This document shows, piece after piece, positions 62,901-64,000 of a stretch of 64,000 nt of DNA. Position 1 is the first letter of the stretch; each line of letters starts with the position of its first letter. The notes beneath the pieces were generated by a model that did not search any database, was not told the origin of the DNA, and saw nothing but the letters and a program-made list of their open reading frames with translations. Made by a program: the position numbers and the translations under genes. The DNA is from Diphasiastrum complanatum (Eukaryota; Streptophyta; Lycopodiopsida; Lycopodiales; Lycopodiaceae): NCBI GenBank assembly GCA_029204225.1, contig CM055092.1, positions 19,275,222 through 19,339,221 of the forward strand, given 5' to 3'.

Positions 62901-63740
62901 TACCTCAAGTTCCATTTGGTGTATCTGGAACAGCATTGGCTGCTACCCTCCTTCGAGATGGCTGGAGCGTATGGATTCAATAGACTTGGATTACTTTGAA
63001 ATCTCACACATGTTCTTTTGTTGCATTTTTTGCTCTTTTAGGCATCCCTATAGGGAGTGCAACGAAAAATCTGCTTACAAGCTGTGTGTGAGCATTTGTA
63101 AAGCTTTTCTTTAAAAGCACTCCTCTAAGACATAAATTCTTAATGCTGCAGCTTGCTAAGCTATACGGTAAGTACCAAGAAGCAGTGGATGCATTACGCC
63201 ATGAACGGCAGGCTCGAAACCATTCTGAAGCTCTACTTGAGAGGGTAAGTATTATTCACACTCAGAAGATTGACAGAAGCACATTTGGCCATAATTTGCT
63301 CCTTTGTGGGAGCATTTTGTTTTTGAAGGTTTCCAGAAATCGTGTTAACCAAAATGTTTTTGGTTGTTTGGAAGTTTATTCATGTCTATTATGCTGTGTT
63401 CCATTCCCAGGTGCTACATGAAATTGAGCAAAAGGCAGAAATGATCATGGATGAACGAAGTAAGTTGGACAACGGAGGCATAATTGCTGCAAAACTTTTA
63501 CTTTTCCTGAATGTGTTGTTCTTGCACCTGATAATTGCTCTTGCTGAAATGAATGTAAGAAGACCCATTGCTAGGAAGTGAGTTTGCTTTTTGGCTCAAG
63601 TTGTAGAATATTAACATCAGTTGTCTGTGTATCCAGCTGAGCATAGACGAATGGTCCATGCTTACAGAACTATGGAGGAGAAATTACACTTTTCAATGTC
63701 TGATCAGGCCTCTTTAGAGAATTCTATCAAAGAAATGAAG
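25157..63740 (+). CDS. NUA: NUCLEAR PORE ANCHOR (Tpr/Mlp homologue), N-terminal 497 codons, 3' incomplete
   Basis: Nuclear-basket filament protein of the nuclear pore, homologue of vertebrate Tpr and yeast Mlp1/2. In Arabidopsis NUA takes part in mRNA export and SUMO homeostasis. Thirteen exons join in frame: 25157-25462, 41342-41488, 56994-57092, 57340-57468, 57579-57671, 57883-57948, 58555-58644, 58810-58887, 62584-62708, 62857-62968, 63152-63244, 63411-63459 and 63637-63740 (1,491 nt). The protein starts [15 protein letters not shown], resembling the Arabidopsis NUA start, and shares [28 protein letters not shown] and [17 protein letters not shown]. It is almost entirely heptad-like, as expected for a long coiled coil. 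Plant NUA is about 2,000 residues, so roughly three quarters lies beyond the window. All introns have GT-AG borders. Introns 1 and 2 (15,879 and 15,505 bp) are TE-filled. Confidence 0.93.
25463..27419. other. NUA intron 1, first part, nothing recognised
   Basis: I see no conserved reading frame, LTR or tandem array here. It is AT-rich with short homopolymer runs. Confidence 0.4.
27420..28590 (+). mobile_element. LINE 3' part (RT C-terminal region), copy 1, decayed
   Basis: The piece [19 protein letters not shown] ... [17 protein letters not shown] is nearly the same as in the LINE at 37334..37834, and the following DNA also aligns through stops and small indels (for example the block around 27970 for the Cys-rich end). 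The 3' untranslated part aligns to about 28590 (gttactgtttcggagacatttcat), after which similarity stops before the tail. Upstream, 27420-27690 is probably earlier LINE coding sequence but is too decayed to be sure. Sense to NUA. Confidence 0.65.
28591..30102. other. NUA intron 1 stretch, nothing recognised
   Basis: This is AT-rich sequence without a recognisable reading frame or repeat partner in the window. The longest open frames are short and carry no family motif. Confidence 0.35.
30103..30220. repeat. hAT-1 left end with GGTTCGAACC subterminal repeats
   Basis: Starting CAAGGTTGCACC, the stretch holds at least five forms of the palindrome GGTTCGAACC (complete near 30144 and 30165, variants elsewhere). 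The right end at 38090-38170 holds the same words. Repeated short motifs next to the termini are typical hAT transposase binding sites. Confidence 0.6.
34540..34930 (-). pseudogene. copia gag fragment inside hAT-1
   Basis: The minus strand reads [20 protein letters not shown], a Lys-rich stretch [20 protein letters not shown] and, after a frameshift, the zinc knuckle [14 protein letters not shown] (CX2CX4HX4C). It is a small piece of gag without other copia parts. Confidence 0.65.
34985..35470 (-). other. unrecognised open segment inside the hAT-1 BED exon
   Basis: A minus-strand open frame of about 150 codons includes [20 protein letters not shown] and [20 protein letters not shown]. On the minus strand a good splice acceptor (tttctacag) precedes SSDDIQ at 35414. 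The composition looks protein-coding and shows no transposon motif that I know. Its right end ([17 protein letters not shown]) weakly resembles the second half of a hAT BED finger. It could be a captured host exon or a diverged TE piece. I do not recognise it. Confidence 0.35.
36066..36545. repeat. CA-rich minisatellite, about 480 bp
   Basis: Imperfect CACACA runs are mixed with longer units such as 'aatatcacacaatcactcac', which occurs at least twice (36422-36475). It is followed by a run of about 20 C and a CT run (36579-36627). Long open frames here are products of the repeat, not genes. Confidence 0.85.
36640..38039 (+). mobile_element. LINE, internally deleted, with (TC)n tail
   Basis: The first part reads a LINE pol: [27 protein letters not shown] and [20 protein letters not shown] (reverse transcriptase N-terminal motifs). 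At about 37290 it jumps to the LINE C-terminus: [23 protein letters not shown] and the zinc-binding [19 protein letters not shown]. The RT palm and thumb are missing. The stop is at 37832. The 3' UTR ends GGCATGGAAAAGACATTAAT, then AAAGC and (TC)n to 38039. Non-LTR elements copy themselves by target-primed reverse transcription. This copy is inactive. Sense to NUA, inserted in hAT-1. Confidence 0.8.
38040..38170. repeat. hAT-1 right end with GGTTCGAACC words
   Basis: The stretch holds ggttcgaacc at about 38095 and 38142, plus gattcgat and ggttcaaacc variants, and ends TGCAGCCTTG, an inverted match to CAAGGTTGCA at 30103. Confidence 0.55.
38203..38424 (-). pseudogene. LINE reverse transcriptase fragment
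   Basis: The minus strand reads [17 protein letters not shown] and [20 protein letters not shown] then FSMRQA. This is the plant LINE RT region after the catalytic YVDD box ([10 protein letters not shown] and YLG-x-FSGP are characteristic). A (GA)n run follows on its 5' side (38426-38482). It is oriented opposite to the neighbouring LINE. Confidence 0.75.
38426..38482. repeat. (GA)n microsatellite, 57 bp
   Basis: A pure GA run lying directly against the 5' side of the minus-strand LINE RT fragment, so it is not that fragment's tail. Confidence 0.95.
38925..39115. repeat. hAT-like terminal sequence with CGCGATTC repeats
   Basis: The words cgcgattcc, aatcgcgattc and attcgcgattcggg are repeated in 38935-38985. 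A T-run follows, then a block (39037-39112) that matches 47942-48018 in hAT-2: ggcaata-gggtatcag-tgaaagct and gtgtagtttgcc and gtttcgggtgc. This is a related, probably non-autonomous, hAT end. Its other end is not identified. Confidence 0.55.
39165..39345. repeat. GC-rich G-run/C-run repeat island
   Basis: Units of the form ggggggctaccgccccccgg and gaccccccgtttcccgagg alternate in a region that is otherwise AT-rich. The G-runs and C-runs are self-complementary and could form quadruplex or hairpin structures. It lies just inside the hAT-like end at 38925. Confidence 0.6.
39346..40085. other. NUA intron 1 stretch, nothing recognised
   Basis: No coding signal is supported. 39650-39720 has gattcaaac and cgaaaa words that could belong to the other end of a hAT-like element, but I cannot establish it. 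Confidence 0.3.
40120..40930 (+). pseudogene. LINE reverse transcriptase fragment, decayed
   Basis: Successive frames read [20 protein letters not shown] and [16 protein letters not shown] (RT motifs 2-3). Then come VDD-like catalytic sequence near 40540, IMVFNTS near 40650 and a weak FSMRHA-like stretch near 40755. Many stops and shifts break the frame. The order is that of the RT palm missing from the LINE at 36640, but the two are not shown to be one element. Sense to NUA. Confidence 0.65.
40931..41341. other. end of NUA intron 1, nothing recognised
   Basis: AT-rich intron sequence with T-runs near 41010 and 41250, then the exon 2 acceptor. Confidence 0.4.
41342..41488 (+). CDS. NUA: NUA exon 2 (49 codons)
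   Basis: The acceptor ttattccag precedes [16 protein letters not shown]. The exon includes [20 protein letters not shown], matching the plant NUA stretch with LMELLEQK, and ends YLEKV before gtgagt at 41489. Phase 0 at both ends. Confidence 0.93.
41504..41633 (+). repeat. tandem duplication unit A (split by copia)
   Basis: This 130-bp stretch (acaaaaatctgctgatcatg to acctggttcttcc) recurs at 46913-47045. Its remaining 39 bp (ctcgtcgtttcgttgg...) continue at 46874-46912 after the copia element. Together they make a 169-bp unit whose second copy is 46913..47081. Confidence 0.85.
41629..41633. repeat. target site duplication CTTCC, left
   Basis: CTTCC precedes the 5' LTR and is repeated at 46869..46873 directly after the 3' LTR. 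The undisturbed unit B has a single cttcc at the matching place, as expected for an empty site. Confidence 0.95.
41634..42022 (+). repeat. copia 5' LTR, 389 bp
   Basis: TGTTGAAATA ... ATTTGACA. It is identical to the 3' LTR except for two small indels. Downstream is TGGTATCAGAGC. Confidence 0.95.
42023..42034 (+). other. copia primer binding site
   Basis: TGGTATCAGAGC, complementary to plant initiator tRNA-Met, directly follows the LTR. Confidence 0.9.
42446..43548 (+). pseudogene. copia gag and protease, frameshifted
   Basis: The ATG at 42446 starts [20 protein letters not shown], the usual gag start (the frame is open from 42398). Gag continues to a frame change near 43050, after which the zinc knuckle [14 protein letters not shown] and the protease [16 protein letters not shown] are read in another frame to a stop at 43546. 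A second single-base change in a T-run near 43540 moves the frame to the pol ORF: the expected [12 protein letters not shown] is restored only by one extra T. The gene order is otherwise intact. Confidence 0.9.
43569..46469 (+). CDS. copia pol: integrase, reverse transcriptase, RNase H (966 codons open)
   Basis: One open frame. Integrase HHCC finger (HERYGHLG ... [15 protein letters not shown], residues about 50-100) and D,D-35-E core ([26 protein letters not shown]). Reverse transcriptase with [29 protein letters not shown] and catalytic [11 protein letters not shown] (about residue 655). RNase H with [20 protein letters not shown] and [13 protein letters not shown]. The C-terminal [18 protein letters not shown] is typical. 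The end is odd: the other frame reads [14 protein letters not shown], which looks more like a normal C-terminus, so a third shift near 46440 is possible. Some catalytic-region residues differ from consensus (DVKSAC for DVKSAF). Confidence 0.93.
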   Translation: MKVEFDATSCLVLDLSDNMKVVAKGLQEDNLYRLYTSIPSQHAYTAKGRDVDRLWHERYGHLGYQSMEVLNQHHMVEGLPVVKPSSLVCEACAMGKQQRHKFPKESTTRAAGILDLIHSDLWGPTQRKSAGGAYYFMTFIDDFSCKIWIYFLKLKSEAFKCFLHFKALVEEHSGKKIKMLRSDGGGEFIKTEFVEFCKANGIKRQLTAPHTPQQNGVVERKNRTIVECARCMLKAKGLPNSFWGEAMHTTVFLLNRSPTKAVEGKTPEEAFSGIKPKVGALRVFGCTAYAHIPKDNRKKLDAKSAKSIFLGYSEESKAYRLYDLTSKKRIISRDVIFEEDQTPPIEELEMEDGTSEFVPILDDPHPYIGEPQDDHMSDEEEESEEARKRKERGKSVESYSPSSSPTARKKFPKWYWQTVQDGLILDEGESSNPGARRSQRQAQQHEHQETNYALMTTILDSRDPHTFVEAADEKVWQHAMEYDSILKNDTWDLVKLPKGKRPIGCKWVYRTKYKSDGSIEKHKARLVAKGYAQKEGLDYDETFALVAKMTSIRLVLALAAFFGWEVHQMDVKSACLNGQLAEEVYMEQPQGFEAKGKESMVCRLKKALYGLKQALRAWYSRIDDYFAKEQFIKSQSDCNLFVKEEDGNIVLIVLYVDDLVITGNNGQLIEKVKAHLSNEFEMKDLGLIHYCLGLEVWKKENCVFISQANYACEVLNRFNMQDCKPVSTPIDTSSKPSRDDGTPFVDETLYRQLVGSLIYLTTTRLDISYAVGVASQFMSSPTEAHWKAAKRVLRYVKGTTCYGIEYTDDGKLQLGGFTDSDWAGDRDDRKSTTGYTFNLGSGAISWCSKKQPSVTLSSTEAEYRAAAKATCEAIWLRRLLGEVQIPQDGPTILQCDSQSCIQLAKNPVYHARTKHIEVDQHFLQEKIQSGEIQLEYCDTNEQAANIFTKALSREKHARCWYEQNSH
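46468..46868 (+). repeat. copia polypurine tract and 3' LTR, 392 bp
   Basis: GAGGGGGGG precedes TGTTGAAATA at 46477, and the LTR ends TTTGACA at 46868, followed by CTTCC. Confidence 0.95.
46913..47081 (+). repeat. tandem duplication unit B (intact)
   Basis: A 169-bp intron unit (acaaaaatctgctgatcatgg ... gaaagttacg) with few differences from unit A. It shows the sequence of unit A before the copia insertion. Confidence 0.85.
47082..47834. other. NUA intron 2 stretch, nothing recognised
   Basis: No conserved frame or repeat partner is seen. Ordinary AT-rich intron sequence. Confidence 0.4.
47835..47842. repeat. 8-bp target site duplication ATTCTAAC (left)
   Basis: ATTCTAAC stands directly before CATAGATGCC and is repeated at 54748..54755 directly after ...GGGCATCTATG. 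Eight base pairs is the target duplication length of hAT elements. Confidence 0.92.
47843..48020. repeat. hAT-2 left terminal region
   Basis: The terminal repeat CATAGATGCC is followed by GTTTCTGAAACGCGTTTCTG palindromic words, a T-rich stretch and the 75-bp block shared with 39037-39112. Confidence 0.8.
48114..48161. repeat. (CT)n microsatellite, 48 bp
   Basis: A pure CT run between the hAT-2 left end and the nested gypsy element. Confidence 0.95.
48209..49990 (-). pseudogene. gypsy RT, RNase H, integrase (truncated)
   Basis: Right to left: RT with [19 protein letters not shown] and catalytic [26 protein letters not shown], RNase H with [15 protein letters not shown] and [20 protein letters not shown], then the integrase HHCC finger ([20 protein letters not shown] ... 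[13 protein letters not shown]) and [13 protein letters not shown]. The frame breaks near 49220 (RNase H) and near 48960, where a 13-bp tandem copy of ctaagggcatctg shifts it. After [13 protein letters not shown] the integrase core is replaced by unrelated sequence. Confidence 0.85.
49970..50469 (-). pseudogene. gypsy gag N-terminal part
   Basis: The minus strand opens [19 protein letters not shown] and continues through a coiled-coil-like acidic stretch to [20 protein letters not shown] and [14 protein letters not shown], where gag normally continues into its core. Instead the sequence enters the RT region at about 49975 ([16 protein letters not shown]). The junction marks an internal deletion of about 2 kb compared with a full element. 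Confidence 0.75.
51339..51594 (-). repeat. gypsy primer site and candidate 5' LTR
   Basis: TGGTATCAAAGCC (minus strand, 51351..51339) is a tRNA-Met-type primer site. The LTR candidate runs TGTTTTTTCTTCTGCC (51594) to ...ATTACA (51353), with a TATA-like ctctatatcagg inside. No second copy is present, so the outer limit is a judgement. Confidence 0.6.
51697..53802 (-). pseudogene. hAT-2 transposase, multi-exon, C-terminus missing
   Basis: The exon from 53802 starts [20 protein letters not shown] and holds a BED-type finger (WRCLHCGG ... [11 protein letters not shown] ... NCP). Further pieces are a helical N-terminal part (53184-52891), [16 protein letters not shown] (about 52810), VVTDNALNC ... 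[16 protein letters not shown] (52620-52470), [15 protein letters not shown] (about 52260), [20 protein letters not shown] (about 52060) and [19 protein letters not shown] (about 51780). This is the DUF659/hAT order and mirrors hAT-1. The C-terminal dimerisation region (present in hAT-1) is absent, the nested gypsy element starting just beyond. Confidence 0.78.
54660..54755. repeat. hAT-2 right terminal region and TSD
   Basis: The region carries aaacgcggtttcagaaacg and cagaaacgtgtttctggg, ends GGCATCTATG at 54747 and is followed by the second ATTCTAAC (54748..54755). Confidence 0.88.
54756..55540. other. NUA intron 2 stretch, nothing recognised
   Basis: AT-rich intron sequence with no supported gene or repeat. 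Confidence 0.4.
55555..55720 (+). pseudogene. copia gag N-terminal scrap
   Basis: The reading [17 protein letters not shown] ... [20 protein letters not shown] parallels [17 protein letters not shown] ... [19 protein letters not shown] of the young copia at 42446. It ends after GDERRPI. No LTR is linked to it. Confidence 0.7.
55974..56930 (-). mobile_element. minus-strand LINE-type 3' end with (TC)n tail and coding remnant
   Basis: On the minus strand, 56105..56048 reads ...GCCTTTTGGCATGGAAAAGA followed by CGTTAATAAAGC and then (TC)n (55974..56047). This matches the 3' end of the LINE at 37985-38039. Upstream (minus strand, about 56930-56230) are protein-like readings [50 protein letters not shown] and [16 protein letters not shown] do not recognise the protein; it may be another ORF of the same LINE family. 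A (GA)n run at 56916..56961 bounds it next to exon 3. Confidence 0.55.
56916..56961. repeat. (GA)n microsatellite next to NUA exon 3
   Basis: A 46-bp GA run ending 32 bases before the exon 3 acceptor junction. The short pyrimidine-rich stretch left between (ttttcttgtatctcttcat) must serve as the 3' splice-site tract. Confidence 0.95.
56994..57092 (+). CDS. NUA: NUA exon 3 (33 codons)
   Basis: The acceptor gtttatag is followed by [20 protein letters not shown] and the exon ends QARMSQ before gtacat. It aligns with the plant NUA segment between the LEQK and EKELTE regions. A 46-bp (GA)n ends 32 bases before this exon. Confidence 0.9.
57340..57468 (+). CDS. NUA: NUA exon 4 (43 codons)
   Basis: The exon reads [20 protein letters not shown] to LCARLSE, then gttgct. 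It corresponds to EKELTERHAKWLDEEL in Arabidopsis NUA. Acceptor is tcttgaag. Confidence 0.93.
57579..57671 (+). CDS. NUA: NUA exon 5 (31 codons)
   Basis: After atttgtag the exon reads [15 protein letters not shown] ... [14 protein letters not shown], then gtatgt. The RVKDLETK portion matches the plant family. Confidence 0.9.
57883..57948 (+). CDS. NUA: NUA exon 6 (22 codons)
   Basis: After ggctgtag the exon reads [20 protein letters not shown] and ends TT before gtatgg. It aligns with the DLSSCKDAA region of Arabidopsis NUA. Confidence 0.87.
58555..58644 (+). CDS. NUA: NUA exon 7 (30 codons)
   Basis: After attatag the exon reads [20 protein letters not shown] to GVIKALE, then gtacag. This is one of the most conserved NUA blocks (LVDLYKESSEEWSRKAGELE in Arabidopsis). 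Confidence 0.95.
58810..58887 (+). CDS. NUA: NUA exon 8 (26 codons)
   Basis: After ctgcttag the exon reads [20 protein letters not shown] to QQIVK, then gtaagc. It aligns with LSQVESSYKERLDKE in Arabidopsis. Confidence 0.92.
58888..60555. other. NUA intron 8, first part, nothing recognised
   Basis: No family motif, LTR or array is visible. Short open frames have no coding character. Confidence 0.35.
60556..61660 (-). pseudogene. gypsy (Athila/Tat-like) RNase H-integrase remnant
   Basis: Minus strand, right to left: RNase H end [13 protein letters not shown] and [17 protein letters not shown] (61500-61390), then the integrase finger [20 protein letters not shown] then VCQCAYRP, core entry [16 protein letters not shown] and [10 protein letters not shown] (61143-60841), and [20 protein letters not shown] and [20 protein letters not shown] (60770-60640). 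These are the D, D and E regions of a gypsy integrase. The lack of a chromodomain and the wording suggest the Athila/Tat side rather than the chromovirus at 17181. Both ends are truncated and frames are broken. Confidence 0.78.
61661..62583. other. NUA intron 8, last part, nothing recognised
   Basis: No gene is supported. A T-run at 62551-62560 and the acceptor atatgcag precede exon 9. Confidence 0.35.
62584..62708 (+). CDS. NUA: NUA exon 9 (41 codons plus 2 nt)
   Basis: After atatgcag the exon reads [20 protein letters not shown] ... [13 protein letters not shown] place the donor at gtcagt (62709) because it leaves two bases that join the single leading base of exon 10. Reading on would hit a stop 44 bases later. 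Confidence 0.85.
62857..62968 (+). CDS. NUA: NUA exon 10 (1 nt plus 37 codons)
   Basis: After ctctgtag the exon reads (I)[20 protein letters not shown] then [17 protein letters not shown], then gtatgg. This block is strongly conserved in plant NUA ([17 protein letters not shown]). Confidence 0.93.
63152..63244 (+). CDS. NUA: NUA exon 11 (31 codons)
   Basis: After gctgcag the exon reads [20 protein letters not shown] to SEALLER, then gtaagt. It matches [18 protein letters not shown] in Arabidopsis. Confidence 0.95.
63411..63459 (+). CDS. NUA: NUA exon 12 (16 codons plus 1 nt)
   Basis: After attcccag the exon reads [16 protein letters not shown] plus one base, then gtaagt. It aligns with VLSELEEKAGFIQEER. 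The phase fits exon 13. Confidence 0.92.
63637..63740 (+). CDS. NUA: NUA exon 13 (2 nt plus 34 codons), last in window
   Basis: After gtatccag the exon reads (T)[20 protein letters not shown] to NSIKEMK, then gtaaat. It aligns with EYERVVEAYCLVNQKLQDS. No further exon is seen before 64000, so 63741-64000 is intron 13 in part. Confidence 0.92.
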
Positions 63741-64000
63741 GTAAATGAGATGCCACAGAAACATCCTCAGCAGCTTTAGTGTTTAAGAAAGATCGTTTGT
63801 GTTTACATATAAATGTGAGGCAAGACAATATGTTTTTAAAGATTGGAAATGGAGTATTGGTTATCGTGGAATTATGTTCTTGCACAAGATAACCGAAGAA
63901 ACAGAGCAATGTCCTCACTCATTTGAATCCTGTATGAAGTATTGATTGGTATTTATTTTTGCTGAAACATAATCGTTGGAGTCACATGCTTGGCCTCGAA

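Overview
This window is plant nuclear DNA. It holds one host gene, incomplete at its 3' end, whose introns and 5' flank are filled with nested transposable elements. The host gene is the plant homologue of the nuclear-basket protein Tpr/Mlp (NUCLEAR PORE ANCHOR, NUA). It is on the + strand, starts at 25157 and runs past the right edge. Thirteen coding exons (25157..63740) join in frame with GT-AG borders into 497 codons that follow the plant NUA N-terminal sequence. The first two introns are about 15.9 and 15.5 kb and the ninth exon lies after a 3.7 kb intron; the other introns are 110-606 bp. The large introns, the high share of LTR elements and the many (GA)n/(TC)n tracts suggest a large plant genome (fern, lycophyte or gymnosperm scale). 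The sequence alone does not fix the species.

Left flank, 1-25156: 1-3690 is a copia LTR joined to Ty3/gypsy leader, gag and protease remnants. 3695-6150 holds copia gag (+) and a copia reverse transcriptase/RNase H remnant with a candidate LTR (-). 6950-13150 is a decayed minus-strand copia element with direct LTR-like repeats and an outer inverted repeat. 13827-16250 is a gypsy LTR, its tRNA-type primer site and leader, broken by the 5' LTR of the same copia family seen at position 1. The 5-bp target duplication ATTCT occurs at both junctions, so the same nested insertion is present twice. 17181-23792 is an almost full-length chromodomain-carrying gypsy element (chromovirus) with disabled ORFs.

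Intron 1 (25463-41341): two LINE copies in sense, LINE fragments on both strands, and a large minus-strand hAT element (about 30103-38170) whose transposase exons can be followed and which carries further insertions, including a LINE and an unrecognised open segment. Intron 2 (41489-56993): a very young complete copia element (41634-46868, TSD CTTCC) inside one copy of a 169-bp tandem duplication; a 6.9-kb hAT element (47843-54747, TSD ATTCTAAC) that has swallowed a deleted gypsy element; a copia gag scrap; and a minus-strand LINE 3' end with (GA)n tracts next to exon 3. Intron 8 holds a minus-strand gypsy integrase/RNase H remnant.

The biology is therefore one housekeeping nuclear-pore gene that keeps an intact reading frame while at least four TE classes (copia, gypsy, LINE, hAT) accumulate in its introns. 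I found no rRNA, tRNA or CRISPR and no convincing new multi-gene system. The most unusual observations are the duplicated nested junction, LINEs ending in (TC)n instead of poly(A), hAT ends built from palindromic subterminal repeats, and an indel-only mutation pattern in the youngest copia element.
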